60,642 nt of DNA, taken from Deinococcus gobiensis I-0 (GTDB taxonomy: Bacteria; Deinococcota; Deinococci; Deinococcales; Deinococcaceae). The position numbers and the translations under genes are program-made. Positions 31,340 to 43,315 of the stretch are shown one piece after another; the stretch's first letter is position 1, and each line of letters begins with the position of its first letter. A model generated the notes under the pieces. That model ran no database searches and was not told the DNA's origin. It worked only from the letters and a program-made list of their open reading frames with translations. The stretch lies in assembly GCF_000252445.1 (NCBI RefSeq), contig NC_017790.1, forward strand, positions 577,501 to 638,142, written 5' to 3'.

Positions 31340-33289
31340 ATGGCCCCGACTCCTTTGCCCCCCTGGCGCGCGTCCCTGATCCGCTGGCTGCTGCACGACG
31401 ATTCCAGACAGGAACAGGGCTTCTACGAAGGTGAGGAACAGGCGCGTGCCCAGCGCCACACCCAGCCCTGGTGGAAGGTCATGTGCCTGACCGGCGTGGA
31501 CTACTTCTCGACCCTGGGCTACCAGCCGGGCATCGCCGCCCTGGCCGCCGGGGCGGTCGCGCCGCTGGCGACGCTGGTGCTCGTCCTCGTGACCCTGTTC
31601 GGCGCGCTGCCGATGTACCGCCGGGTGGCCGAACAGAGCCCGCACGGTGACGGTTCGATCAGCATGCTCGAACGGCTGCTGAGCTACTGGCCCAGCAAAT
31701 TCCTGGTGCTGTCGCTGCTGGGGTTCGTGGCGACGGGCTTCATCATCACCATCACCCTCTCGGCCGCCGACGCCGCCGCCCACCTCGCGGAAAATCCGCT
31801 GCTGCGCTCGTGGCTGGGCGGGCACGAGATCGGCATCACCCTGGTGCTGCTCGCGCTGCTGGGCGGGGTGTTCCTGCGCGGGTTCAAGGAGGCCATCGGC
31901 ATCGCGGTGGTTCTCGTCATCAGCTACCTGAGCCTGAGCCTCGTGGTCATCGGGGACGGCGCCCGGCTGATCCTGCAACAGCCGCAGCTCGCCTTCGACT
32001 GGCAGGCGGCGCTGCGCCAGTCCTTCGACACCCCGCTGGCCCTGATCGGGGCGGCGCTGCTCGTGTTTCCGCGCCTGGCCCTGGGTCTGTCGGGCTTCGA
32101 GACGGGCGTGGTGGTCATGCCGCTCATCCGGGGCGACCCCGGCGACACCGAGGCGCAGCCCACCGGACGCGTCCGCAACGGCAAGAAACTGCTCACGACG
32201 GCCGCGCTCATCATGAGCTTCTATCTGCTGGCGAGCAGCCTCGTGACCACGCTGCTCATTCCGGCGGCGGCCTTCCAGCCGGACGGCGAGGCGAACGGCC
32301 GCGCGCTGGCCTACCTCGCGCACGAACACCTGGGCGAGATCTTCGGCACCGTCTACGACGTGTCCACCATCACGATCCTGTGGTTCGCGGGCGCCTCGGC
32401 GATGGCGGGGCTGCTGAACATCGTGCCCAGATACCTGCCGCGCTACGGCATGGCCCCCGAGTGGAGCCGGGCGCACCGGCCGCTGGTGCTGGTGTACCTG
32501 CTGCTGGCCGTGGTGGTCACGCTGGCCTTCCGCGCGAGCGTGGACGCGCAGGCGGCGGCCTACGCGACCGGGGTGCTCGCCATGATGACCTCGGCGGCCA
32601 TCGCCGTGACCCTCTCGGCGGCGCGGGCGGGCCACGGCACCGTCAAGTGGATGTTCGGCTTCATCAGCCTGATCTTCGTCTACACGCTGGGCGTCACCAC
32701 GCTCGACAACCCGCAGGGCCTGTGGATCGCGCTGCTGTTCGTGGCGGGCATCGTGGCCGTGAGCGTCTTTTCGCGCGTCACGCGGTCCTTCGAACTGCGG
32801 GTGAGCAGCGTGCAGCTCGACACGTCGGCCCACGACCTGCTCGCGCAGTTCCCGATCCGGCCGCTGCGGCTGGTGTCGCACCATCCGGGCCGCTCGACCA
32901 CCGCCGAGTATCAGAAGCAGGAGCTGCGGGTGCGCCAGATGGTCCACCTGCCCGACGAGGACCCCTTTCTGTTCCTGGAGGTCGAGATCGACGACGCGAG
33001 CGAATTTACCGACGTGGTCGAGGTGACGGGCCTGCGGATCGGGCGTTACGGGGTGCTGCGCGCGCGCGGGTCGAGCGTGCCCAACACCATCGCCGCCGTG
33101 ATGCTGCACCTGCGCGGCAAGGGCGCGCCGCCCCAGGTCTACATGCGCTGGACCGAGGAAAGCCCGCTGCACCTGCTGTTCGACTTCCTGATCGGCGGGC
33201 GCGGAGACGTGCCGCCGCTGACCCGCGAAATTCTGCGCCGCGCCGAACCCGACCGCGACCGCCGCCCCATCGTCCACGTGGGGGGCTGA
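31340..33289 (+). CDS. APC-superfamily permease with a long C-terminal domain
   Basis: A 649-residue integral membrane protein. About 12 hydrophobic segments lie between residues 50 and 480, starting with [20 protein letters not shown], a helix-1 region with small and aromatic residues as in APC amino-acid or potassium transporters. Residues 485-649 form a soluble tail ([37 protein letters not shown]). The substrate is not known; amino acids or cations are possible. It is a single gene between two terminators with its own -10 box. Confidence 0.8.
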   Translation: MAPTPLPPWRASLIRWLLHDDSRQEQGFYEGEEQARAQRHTQPWWKVMCLTGVDYFSTLGYQPGIAALAAGAVAPLATLVLVLVTLFGALPMYRRVAEQSPHGDGSISMLERLLSYWPSKFLVLSLLGFVATGFIITITLSAADAAAHLAENPLLRSWLGGHEIGITLVLLALLGGVFLRGFKEAIGIAVVLVISYLSLSLVVIGDGARLILQQPQLAFDWQAALRQSFDTPLALIGAALLVFPRLALGLSGFETGVVVMPLIRGDPGDTEAQPTGRVRNGKKLLTTAALIMSFYLLASSLVTTLLIPAAAFQPDGEANGRALAYLAHEHLGEIFGTVYDVSTITILWFAGASAMAGLLNIVPRYLPRYGMAPEWSRAHRPLVLVYLLLAVVVTLAFRASVDAQAAAYATGVLAMMTSAAIAVTLSAARAGHGTVKWMFGFISLIFVYTLGVTTLDNPQGLWIALLFVAGIVAVSVFSRVTRSFELRVSSVQLDTSAHDLLAQFPIRPLRLVSHHPGRSTTAEYQKQELRVRQMVHLPDEDPFLFLEVEIDDASEFTDVVEVTGLRIGRYGVLRARGSSVPNTIAAVMLHLRGKGAPPQVYMRWTEESPLHLLFDFLIGGRGDVPPLTREILRRAEPDRDRRPIVHVGG

Positions 33290-33316
33290 GCCGGACCTCC
33301 CCCGTCCCGCACCCCT

Positions 33317-33351
33317 GGCCGCCCGGTCCCGACAGGACGTGGCGGCCTTTT
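33317..33351 (+). terminator. Terminator of the APC-type permease gene
   Basis: GGCCGCC (33317-33323) and GGCGGCC (33341-33347) form the stem, with an inner GTCC/GGAC helix in the loop and TTTT immediately after. It is a typical intrinsic terminator. Confidence 0.78.
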
Positions 33352-33508
33352 CCGTCTGTCGCGGCGCAAGTGGTCTACCCGGTCTCTCTGGTCCGCCGCG
33401 TGTGCTCTGCGCGCCCTCACCCAATGCAGATCCTCCGGGGGGCCTCTTCCCCCATTGCCAGGGCCGACCCTCGTTTGCGGATTCATCGGTATGGGCATGG
33501 CCCTCTCC

Positions 33509-33514
33509 TATCGT
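33509..33514 (+). promoter_or_regulatory. -10 box of the polysaccharide deacetylase gene (leaderless)
   Basis: TATCGT lies 6 nt before the ATG at 33521. This favours that ATG over the upstream in-frame one at 33491. Confidence 0.45.
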
Positions 33515-33520
33515 GTCGGT

Positions 33521-34749
<1,229 letters not shown>

Positions 34750-34753
<4 letters not shown>

Positions 34754-35430
34754 TCGGGAACGGGGTGGGGGCGCACGCGGGACTGCTGCTGACGGCGGCC
34801 GCCGCCACGGTCCCCGCCGTCCCCGCGTGGCTGAGCGCCCTGGACCCGGCGTGGCTGAACGCCGCGACCCTGCTGCTGATGTTCGTGGAGGGCGCGGGCG
34901 TGCCGGGCGTGCCGGGTATCCTGCCCATGCTGGCGCAGGCGGGCCTGATCGAGACCGGGCGTACCACCTTCGCCGAGGCGGCGCTGTGGGGGGTCCTGGG
35001 CAACTGGCTGGGCAGCCTCGCAGGCTACGGTTTCGGGCGCTCAGGCATGCGGCTGCTGCCCGAGCGCTGGCGTGAGCGGCTGGAGGGCGAGCGGGTGCGC
35101 GGCCTGCTGGAGCGCTACGGCGGCGGGCTGGTCATCGTGAGCCGTACCGTAGGCTCGCTGCGCACTCCGGTCACGTGGTCGGCGGCGCCGCTGGGCTACC
35201 CCTTCGGGCGCTTCGCCTTCTTCAGCCTGCTGGGGGCGCTGCTGCACGTCCTGGTGTGGCAGTACGGCCTGTGGAAGTTCGGGGCGGCGCTGCTGACCCT
35301 CGCCCGCCGCGCCGAGACCGACCTGCTGGGCCTCGCCCTGGGCGCGGCGCTGCTGTGGGGGCTGTGGCTGGGCTGGCGGCGCTGGCGCGGCGGGGGTCCG
35401 GCGGCCCCGCCCCCGCCTCCGGCCGCCTGA
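34750..35430 (+). CDS. DedA-family membrane protein (VTT domain)
   Basis: A 226-residue polytopic membrane protein starting with TTG that overlaps the deacetylase stop (TTGA). VTT/DedA marks are [20 protein letters not shown], the glycine-rich re-entrant [20 protein letters not shown], and [20 protein letters not shown], in which the Arg of the family motif is kept. DedA proteins move lipids such as undecaprenyl phosphate across the membrane. Coupling to a cell-wall or polysaccharide deacetylase fits envelope sugar metabolism. Confidence 0.85.
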
Positions 35431-35483
35431 GCGCGCCGCCCGACTGGACACCCTGTCTCTTTCGCGGCGGGGGCCGGAAAACC

Positions 35484-35489
35484 TACACT
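35484..35489 (+). promoter_or_regulatory. -10 box upstream of the class III aminotransferase gene
   Basis: TACACT lies 53 nt before the ATG at 35543; 17 nt upstream of it is TTCGCG, a weak -35. The ribosome site GGAGG at 35530-35534 belongs to the same gene. Confidence 0.35.
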
Positions 35490-35542
35490 GGGCGCAGTTC
35501 CCACAGCCCCAGAACGCCGGGCCCAGACAGGAGGTTTTGCCG

Positions 35543-36889
35543 ATGCCGGACGCACACCCAGGCACCCAGCAGGTCATCCAGGACAACCGCGACTACACCC
35601 TGTTCTCCTGGAGTGCCCAGGCCCAGACCAGTCCTATTCATATGGTCGGCGGCCAGGGCAGCCATTTCTTCGACGGCGACGGGCAGACCTGGCTCGACTT
35701 CTCGTCGCAGCTCATCAACATCAACGTGGGGCACCAGCACCCCAAGGTCCTTCAGGCCATCAAGGACCAGGTCGACCGGATGTGTTTCGCCGGGCCGAGC
35801 TTCGCCACCGACGTGCGCGCCGAGCTGGGCAAGAAGCTGGCCGAGGTAACGGGCCTCGCCAAGAGCTTCTTCACGCTGGGCGGCTCCGAGGCCAACGAGA
35901 ACGCCATCAAGATGGCCAAGCTGTATACGGGCCGCGACAAGATCATCACGCGCTACCGCTCCTACCACGGCGCGACGATGGGCAGCATGTCGGCGTCCGG
36001 CGACCCGCGCCGCTGGCCGGTCGAGCCGGGCATTCCCGGCATCGTGCGCGTCTTCGACCCCTACATGTACCGCCCGCCGATGGGGGGCACCGCCGAGGCC
36101 TGGGAAGACGGCTGCATCACCCACATCGAGGAAGTCATCCAGATGGAGGGACCGCACACCATCGCGGCGATGCTTGTCGAGGGGATCACGGGCAGCAACG
36201 GCCTGCTCATTCCGCCCGACAGCTACTACCCCCGCCTGCGGGCCTTGCTCGACAAGTACGGCATCCTGATGATCGACGACGAGGTGATGAGCGGTTTCGG
36301 GCGCACCGGCAAGTGGCTCGCCACGCAGCACTACGGCATCGTGCCCGACATCGTGACCTGTGCCAAGGGCCTGACGAGCGGTTACATGCCGCTGGGCGCG
36401 GTCATCGTGAACCAGAAGATCGCCGACTACTTCGAGACCCATTTTCTGGCAGGCGGCCTGACCTACAGCGGCCACCCGGTGAGCTTGGCCGCCGCCATCG
36501 CCAACCTCAAGGTGTACGAGGAGGAGCACCTCTTCGAACACACCCTGGAGATGGGCCGGCACCTGGGCACGCGCCTGGAGGCCATGAAGCGCAAATACGC
36601 CTGTGTGGGCGACGTGCGCTACATCGGGCTGTTCAGCGTGCTGGAACTCGTGAAGGACAAGAAGACGAAAGAGCCGCTGGCGCCCTTCAACGGCACCTCG
36701 CCCGAGATGGCGAAACTGGCCGCACACATCAAGAGCAGGTTCGTGTACGCCTACAGCCGCTTCAACTTCCTGTGGGTCTGCCCGCCGCTGGTGGTGACCC
36801 GGGAGGAACTGGATCACGGTCTGGACGTGTACGAGGAAGCCCTCGCCCTCGTGGACGAGATGATCGGGGCGGCGGTGGCGGCGGATTGA
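35543..36889 (+). CDS. Class III (omega-amino acid) aminotransferase
   Basis: A 448-residue PLP enzyme. The ATG at 35543 sits 8 nt after GGAGG; the in-frame TTG at 35537 is too close to it. PLP features are LGGSEANENAIKMAKLYTGR, RYRSYHGATMGSMS, the Asp pair in ILMIDDEVMSGFGRTGKW and the Schiff-base Lys in VTCAKGLTSGYMPLGA. Similar proteins are annotated as taurine or beta-alanine:pyruvate aminotransferases. The next gene is a CoA-acylating semialdehyde dehydrogenase, so conversion of beta-alanine or a related omega-amino acid to a semialdehyde is the most likely role. Confidence 0.87.
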   Translation: MPDAHPGTQQVIQDNRDYTLFSWSAQAQTSPIHMVGGQGSHFFDGDGQTWLDFSSQLININVGHQHPKVLQAIKDQVDRMCFAGPSFATDVRAELGKKLAEVTGLAKSFFTLGGSEANENAIKMAKLYTGRDKIITRYRSYHGATMGSMSASGDPRRWPVEPGIPGIVRVFDPYMYRPPMGGTAEAWEDGCITHIEEVIQMEGPHTIAAMLVEGITGSNGLLIPPDSYYPRLRALLDKYGILMIDDEVMSGFGRTGKWLATQHYGIVPDIVTCAKGLTSGYMPLGAVIVNQKIADYFETHFLAGGLTYSGHPVSLAAAIANLKVYEEEHLFEHTLEMGRHLGTRLEAMKRKYACVGDVRYIGLFSVLELVKDKKTKEPLAPFNGTSPEMAKLAAHIKSRFVYAYSRFNFLWVCPPLVVTREELDHGLDVYEEALALVDEMIGAAVAAD

Positions 36890-36896
36890 GAGGAAA

Positions 36897-36924
36897 GAGG
36901 GGGTGACACGGACGCGCCCCCCTC
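36897..36924 (+). terminator. Hairpin between the aminotransferase and dehydrogenase genes
   Basis: GAGGGGG (36897-36903) can pair with CCCCCTC (36918-36924) over 14 nt. There is no T run, so this may be partial termination or mRNA protection inside an operon. Confidence 0.4.
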
Positions 36925-37059
36925 CTTCGGTTCGCCCACCGCCCTGCCGACCCAGCCGAACGTGGAGACGCCCGGCGGGCCCCCAGACCTGCCGGGGCCG
37001 CCCATCCTTCTTCTGCCCGACCCCTGCCCGGCGGCTTCCGAGTCGCCCAAGGAGAAGCC

Positions 37060-38568
37060 ATGACCACCCTGACCGAACCCACCACCCTGCTCCACCACTG
37101 GCTGAACGGCCAGCCCACACCGGGCCGGTCGGGCCGCAGCGCCCCCGTGTACAACCCCGCCACCGGGCAGGTGCAGGCGCAGGTGCCGCTGGCCAGTGCC
37201 GCCGAGGTGGACGCCGCCGTGCAGGCCGCGCGCGAGGCGGCCCGGACCTGGCGGCTGGTGCCGCTGGGCCGGCGGGCCGAGATCATGTTCCGCTTCCGGG
37301 CCCAGCTCGACGCGCGGCGAGACGAGCTGGCGCGCATCGTGACCCGTGAGCACGGTAAGGTCCACAGTGACGCCCTGGGCGAGATCGCTCGCGGGCTGGA
37401 GAACGTGGACTACGCCTGCGGCATTCCGAACCTGCTCAAGGGCGGCTACAGCGAGGGCGCGAGTACCGGCGTGGACGTGTACAGCATCCAGCAACCGCTG
37501 GGGGTGGTGGCGGGCATCACCCCCTTCAATTTCCCGGCGATGGTGCCGCTGTGGATGATGTGCAACGCGCTCGCCTGCGGCAACGCCTTCATTCTCAAGC
37601 CCAGTGAGAAGGACCCCAGCGCCAGCCTGTTCCTGGCCGGGCTGCTCAAGGAGGCGGGCCTGCCCGACGGCGTGCTGACCGTACTGCACGGCGACAAGGA
37701 GGCGGTGGACGCCCTGCTGGCACACCCCGGCGTGGCGGCGATCAGCTTCGTGGGCAGCACACCGGTCGCCCGGTCCATCTACGAAGCCGGCACGAAGAAC
37801 GGCAAGCGCGTGCAGGCGCTCGGCGGGGCCAAGAACCACATGATCGTGCTGCCTGACGCGGATATCGGCATGGCCGCCGACGCCGCCGTGAGCGCGGGCT
37901 ACGGCTCGGCAGGCGAACGCTGTATGGCGATCAGCGTGGTGGTGGCGGTGGGCGGTGTGGGCGACCGGCTGGTCGAGGCGATCCAGGCGCGCATTCCGGC
38001 CGTGAAGGTCGGCCCCGGCGACGTGGCGGGCAACGAGATGGGACCGCTCATCTCGGGCGAGCACCGCGACCGGGTGGCGGGCTACGTGGCCGGAGCCGAG
38101 GCCGAGGGCGCGACCCTGCTCGTGGACGGCCGCGACCACGGCATCGAGGGCGACGGCTACTTCCTCAAGCCGAGCCTGATCGACCACGCCGCCCCCGGCA
38201 TGAAGTGTTACGACGACGAGATCTTCGGGCCGGTCCTGAGCGTGACGCGCGTGGACACCTACGAGGAGGCGCTGAAGCTCGTCAACGACAACGAGTACGG
38301 CAACGGCACGGCCATCTTCACGCGCGACGGCGGCGCGGCGCGGCAGTTCCAGTTCGACTGCGAGGTCGGCATGGTGGGCATCAACGTGCCTATTCCGGTG
38401 CCGGTGGCGTACTACTCCTTCGGCGGCTGGAAGGCCAGCCTGTTCGGTGACACGCACATGTACGGCCCCGAGGGCGTCAAGTTCTATACCCGCAGCAAGG
38501 TGGTCACGAGCCGCTGGCCCGACCCCGCCACGAGCACGGTGAATCTCGGCTTCCCGACCAACGGGTGA
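37060..38568 (+). CDS. mmsA: CoA-acylating (methyl)malonate-semialdehyde dehydrogenase
   Basis: A 502-residue aldehyde dehydrogenase of the MmsA/IolA branch. Catalytic Cys288 is in GSAGERCMAISV. The position where other ALDHs have the general-base Glu reads GGAKNHMIVLPDAD, the Asn typical of the CoA-dependent MmsA group, which uses CoA in place of water. PFNFPAMVPLWM and FVGSTPVARSIY also fit. AAGGAG precedes the ATG by 6 nt. With the upstream aminotransferase it would turn malonate or methylmalonate semialdehyde into acetyl-CoA or propionyl-CoA plus CO2 and NADH. Confidence 0.9.
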   Translation: MTTLTEPTTLLHHWLNGQPTPGRSGRSAPVYNPATGQVQAQVPLASAAEVDAAVQAAREAARTWRLVPLGRRAEIMFRFRAQLDARRDELARIVTREHGKVHSDALGEIARGLENVDYACGIPNLLKGGYSEGASTGVDVYSIQQPLGVVAGITPFNFPAMVPLWMMCNALACGNAFILKPSEKDPSASLFLAGLLKEAGLPDGVLTVLHGDKEAVDALLAHPGVAAISFVGSTPVARSIYEAGTKNGKRVQALGGAKNHMIVLPDADIGMAADAAVSAGYGSAGERCMAISVVVAVGGVGDRLVEAIQARIPAVKVGPGDVAGNEMGPLISGEHRDRVAGYVAGAEAEGATLLVDGRDHGIEGDGYFLKPSLIDHAAPGMKCYDDEIFGPVLSVTRVDTYEEALKLVNDNEYGNGTAIFTRDGGAARQFQFDCEVGMVGINVPIPVPVAYYSFGGWKASLFGDTHMYGPEGVKFYTRSKVVTSRWPDPATSTVNLGFPTNG

Positions 38569-38573
38569 GGACC

Positions 38574-38617
38574 GGGCGGCCCCGGATTCCCCTCCGGAGG
38601 CCGCCCCGCACATTTTT
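38574..38617 (+). terminator. Terminator of mmsA
   Basis: GGGCGGCC (38574-38581) pairs with GGCCGCCC (38599-38606), followed by ATTTTT (38612-38617). It is a classic intrinsic terminator. Confidence 0.78.
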
Positions 38618-38650
38618 CAGGGTCCATCCGCACAGAGGCGGGGGACCCTG
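38618..38650. terminator. Second hairpin for the convergent ABC operon
   Basis: CAGGGTCC (38618-38625) and GGACCCTG (38643-38650) form an 8-bp stem over 17 nt. It lies 8 nt beyond the stop of the leftward permease gene and can stop transcription from either side. Confidence 0.55.
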
Positions 38651-38657
38651 GTTGTCC

Positions 38658-39866
38658 TCAGAGCAACCGGAGGGGCGACACCCGCGCGGCCACCACGGCG
38701 GGGGGCAGGGCGGCGAGCAGGCCCAGCGGAATGAGCAGCAGCGTGCGCGACACGAGCGCCCAGGTCAGCTGCGGGGCCGCCAGCGTGAAGCCCAGGCGCG
38801 CGCCTAGCACGTCGCCGCCCACCGTGCTGACGAGCAGGGCCAGCCCCAGCCCCAGCAACACGCCCAGCGTGACCGTCAGGAGGGTTTCGAGCAGCACGAG
38901 GGCGAACACCACCCCGCGCCCCGCCCCCAGCACCCGCAGCAGGGCGACGGTACGCTGGCGCTCCAGGCCCGAGGTGTAGACGCTGAGCCAGACCGTCAGG
39001 GCCGCGATGCCCAGCACGAGCAGGGCCAGCGCCGCGTAGGCCGCCTGCCCCTGGAGCAGCACGTCACGCGCCTGGGCGAAGACCTGCCCCGGAAAGACGG
39101 CCATCGCGCCCTGGCCCGCGTTGATACGCTGCGCCGTCACGTAGATGCCCGAGAGCTGCTCGGCCGAGTACAGCACAGCCGTCACCTCGCGCCTGGCGGC
39201 CTGGTCCTCGCCGTGGACCTCCCACACGGTTTCGATGGGCGTCAGGACCGCGCGGTCCACCGGGCCGCCCGTGGGGGCCAGGATGCCGGTCACGCGGTAG
39301 GGCTCGCTGTGCGCCTCGTCGTGGTCCTCCTCGCCTTCCACGTGGTGTTCTTCGAGGCCGTGTGCGCCGACGAAGGTGCTCCCGACGCGCAGCCCCGCCT
39401 CGCGGGCCACCCGCGCCCCCAGCACCGCGTCGTGCTCCCGGACGAAGGAGCCCCCCCGGTCAATGCGGAAATACGGCGGATCGCTCGGGCGTACCCGCTG
39501 GTCGAAGAAGGCCGCCGTGGTCCCCACGATGGGAAAACCCAGGTAGTTGTCGCCCAGCGCGATCGGCACGGCCCGGCGGGTGCCGGGGGCGTCGCGCAGC
39601 TCCTCGTAGACCCGCTCGGGAATGTTGCCGATGGGCGCGCCGGTGTAGAACAGGCTGCTCATGACCGCCTGGGTGCCGCTGCCGGGCGCGGTGACGAGCA
39701 GGTCGAAGACCTGGGCCGCGTCCTGCGCGCCGCGCTCGACCTGCCGCGTCACCAGCGGCACGACCAGCGCCGTCGCCGTGGCGAGGGCCACCGCGATCAC
39801 TGTGATGAGCAGCGCCCCCAGCCGCGAGCGCAGGCCGCGCAGGGCTGTCCAGAGGGCCAGCTTCAT
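38658..39866 (-). CDS. FtsX/MacB-like ABC transporter permease
   Basis: A 402-residue permease with one N-terminal transmembrane helix (ALLITVIAVALATATALVV), a large extracytoplasmic domain (about 40-265), and three C-terminal helices, the FtsX/LolE/MacB plan. The external domain has a His/Asp/Glu-rich stretch, LEEHHVEGEEDHDEAHSEP, that could bind metal ions. It overlaps the ATPase gene by 4 nt. Such type VII systems do not import solute but move substrates or lipoproteins or carry mechanical signals across the membrane. The metal-rich loop hints at a metal-linked role. Confidence 0.85.
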   Translation of the reverse strand: MKLALWTALRGLRSRLGALLITVIAVALATATALVVPLVTRQVERGAQDAAQVFDLLVTAPGSGTQAVMSSLFYTGAPIGNIPERVYEELRDAPGTRRAVPIALGDNYLGFPIVGTTAAFFDQRVRPSDPPYFRIDRGGSFVREHDAVLGARVAREAGLRVGSTFVGAHGLEEHHVEGEEDHDEAHSEPYRVTGILAPTGGPVDRAVLTPIETVWEVHGEDQAARREVTAVLYSAEQLSGIYVTAQRINAGQGAMAVFPGQVFAQARDVLLQGQAAYAALALLVLGIAALTVWLSVYTSGLERQRTVALLRVLGAGRGVVFALVLLETLLTVTLGVLLGLGLALLVSTVGGDVLGARLGFTLAAPQLTWALVSRTLLLIPLGLLAALPPAVVAARVSPLRLL

Positions 39867-40549
39867 CCCCTCACCCCGGCCGAGAGGTCGAGGCGCTGGG
39901 GCAGCGCGCCCGCCACCAGCGGGTCGTGGGTCACCACGATCAGGGTGGCCCCGAGTTCGCTGGCCGTGCCCTGAAGGAGCTCCAGCGCCGCCCCTGCCCG
40001 GTCGCGGTCGAGGTGGGCGGTCGGCTCGTCTACCAGCAGCAGCGCTGGCCCGTGCGCCACCGCCCGCGCCACGGCCACACGCTGACGCTCACCGGTCGAG
40101 AGCTGCGCGGGGCGGTGGTGGCGGCGGTGGGCGAGGTCCAGCCGGGCCAGCGCCCGCTCGGCCAGGGCGCGCGGATTCGCGGTTCCCGCCACCCGCAGGC
40201 CCAGTTCGACGTTTTCGAGCGCGCTCAGGCCCGGCATGAGGTGGAAATCCTGAAAGACGTAGCCCACGCTGCGCCGCCGGAACAGGTCGCGCCCGGCCGC
40301 CGAGGCGGCGGTCACATTGAAGTCGCCCAGACGCACCTCGCCCGACTGCGGGGTGAGCAGCCCGGCCAGGGTATGCAGTAGCGTCGTCTTGCCCGTGCCG
40401 CTGGGGCCGGTGACGGCCAGTTGGGCCCCCGGCGGCAGGTCGAGGTCGGGGTAACTCAACGTGACCTCGCGGCCATGCTGCACCCGCAGGCCCACGGCGC
40501 GCAGCCGCTCGGCCCGGCCCCGGGACACCGACGGTCCGGCGGCCGTCAC
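39863..40549 (-). CDS. ABC transporter ATP-binding protein (LolD/MacB type)
   Basis: A 228-residue ABC ATPase. Walker A is GPSGTGKTTLLHTLAG (near 49-64), the Q-loop is in YVFQDFHLMPGLSALENVEL, the signature is LSTGERQRVAVARAVAHG (LSTGE rather than LSGGE), and Walker B is ALLLVDEPTAHLD with the H-loop His in VVTHDP. The short single-domain form matches partners of FtsX-type permeases. Start and stop overlap both neighbours by 4 nt, so the three genes form one tightly coupled operon. Confidence 0.92.
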   Translation of the reverse strand: MTAAGPSVSRGRAERLRAVGLRVQHGREVTLSYPDLDLPPGAQLAVTGPSGTGKTTLLHTLAGLLTPQSGEVRLGDFNVTAASAAGRDLFRRRSVGYVFQDFHLMPGLSALENVELGLRVAGTANPRALAERALARLDLAHRRHHRPAQLSTGERQRVAVARAVAHGPALLLVDEPTAHLDRDRAGAALELLQGTASELGATLIVVTHDPLVAGALPQRLDLSAGVRG

Positions 40550-41001
40550 CCGCCCGCAGTCACGCCATCGGCGTACAGGCGCACGAGGCTGACGAAGCCG
40601 GTGTCCTCGTCCTTCTTCACGCCGATGTCGAGTCGCCCGGTGATCTGGAGGCCGCGCGTGGTCGGGTCGAGTTCGCGCCCCTTGGGCATGATGACGAGCA
40701 CGATGTCGGCCGGCCAGTCGGCGGCGGTGGTGCAGAAGGGGCAGGTGCTCATGGGCTGCTTGGTGAGCACGAAGAAGTCCAGCCTGGGCTTGAGCGGCGG
40801 GGCCATATAGCCGCTCATGCGCACGGTCTGGCCGCTGAGCGACTTGATCTTGTCGCTGTATTCCACGCCGCGCACGGTCACGCGGCCGTACAGTTCACTG
40901 AATTTCAGGGTGGGCGTACCGACGCTCTGGGCCAGGGCGCGCGGCAGCCACAGCGTCAGCGGCAGTGCGCCCGCGAGTTTGAGGATGGTTCGGCGGTTCA
41001 A
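40546..41001 (-). CDS. Exported protein with a CPFC motif, ABC-operon partner
   Basis: A 151-residue protein. The TTG at 41001 is preferred: GAGG lies 9 nt before it, whereas the upstream TTG at 41007 is only 3 nt from it. It then begins MNRRTILKLAGALPLTLWLP, a signal with a twin-arginine-like RRTILK and a hydrophobic core. The mature part has LSGQTVRMSGYMAPPLKPRL and a CPFC motif in MSTCPFCTTAADWPADIVLV. The layout resembles DUF3299-like proteins that accompany ABC permeases linked to zinc in other bacteria; this relation is an inference. The CxxC could be redox-active or metal-binding. Confidence 0.65.
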   Translation of the reverse strand: MNRRTILKLAGALPLTLWLPRALAQSVGTPTLKFSELYGRVTVRGVEYSDKIKSLSGQTVRMSGYMAPPLKPRLDFFVLTKQPMSTCPFCTTAADWPADIVLVIMPKGRELDPTTRGLQITGRLDIGVKKDEDTGFVSLVRLYADGVTAGG

Positions 41002-41007
41002 GGACAA

Positions 41008-41404
41008 TCACCTCAGAGAATGGAACGGGAACCTGACCCTACCGAATCAGAGTGGATCGTTGACTGGAGAGGAGCAGGACAGGTTCCGGAAGTGCAGTGG
41101 ACGGACAGTTCTTTCCTGGTCTGTCAGCGGCACAGACGGAATCCAGACCAGTTCAGCACGGCCGGATCAGGGGCGTATCAGCCCGGACAGCCGGTCAGCG
41201 ATGGCACATCGGACAATGCGCCGGAGCACACAGGCTCCAGGCGCATGGGGACGGGGACAGACGGGAAGCCTTACAGCAGTTTTCAGTTCCATTGAGGGAC
41301 CGAGAGCATGCATCTCAACTCCACTTCCGCCGCCCTTCTCAGGTGCCCGCTCCACCCGGTTCAGAGGAACCGAGGGCAATCCCTGGTCCCCCTGAATGCC
41401 GCTC
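41008..41404. other. 397-bp intergenic region with a weak hairpin
   Basis: It lies between the alkaline phosphatase gene and the CPFC operon, both leftward. CGGTTC (41357-41362) and GAACCG (41367-41372) form a small hairpin 33 nt after the phosphatase stop, a possible terminator. No further gene or clear promoter pair is seen. Confidence 0.4.
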
Positions 41405-43153
<1,749 letters not shown>

Positions 43154-43172
43154 TGAGACTCATGCTTGTCAT

Positions 43173-43200
43173 CTGTACATCAGCTCAGACTTAGGTACAG
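43173..43200. promoter_or_regulatory. Dyad upstream of the alkaline phosphatase gene
   Basis: CTGTAC (43173-43178) and GTACAG (43195-43200) are an inverted pair 16 nt apart, 20-47 nt before the ATG. It may be a regulator site for phosphate control; it does not match the enterobacterial Pho box. Confidence 0.35.
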
Positions 43201-43315
43201 GAGGGTCGGGCCGAAGATCAGCCGGGTAGGGTAAGAGGCGAACAAAGTGCGTTGCAGCAGGAGTGGTGAGGTTGCAGTGCCCTGCCGAAACCTTACGACG
43301 CAAGCCCCGACACCC

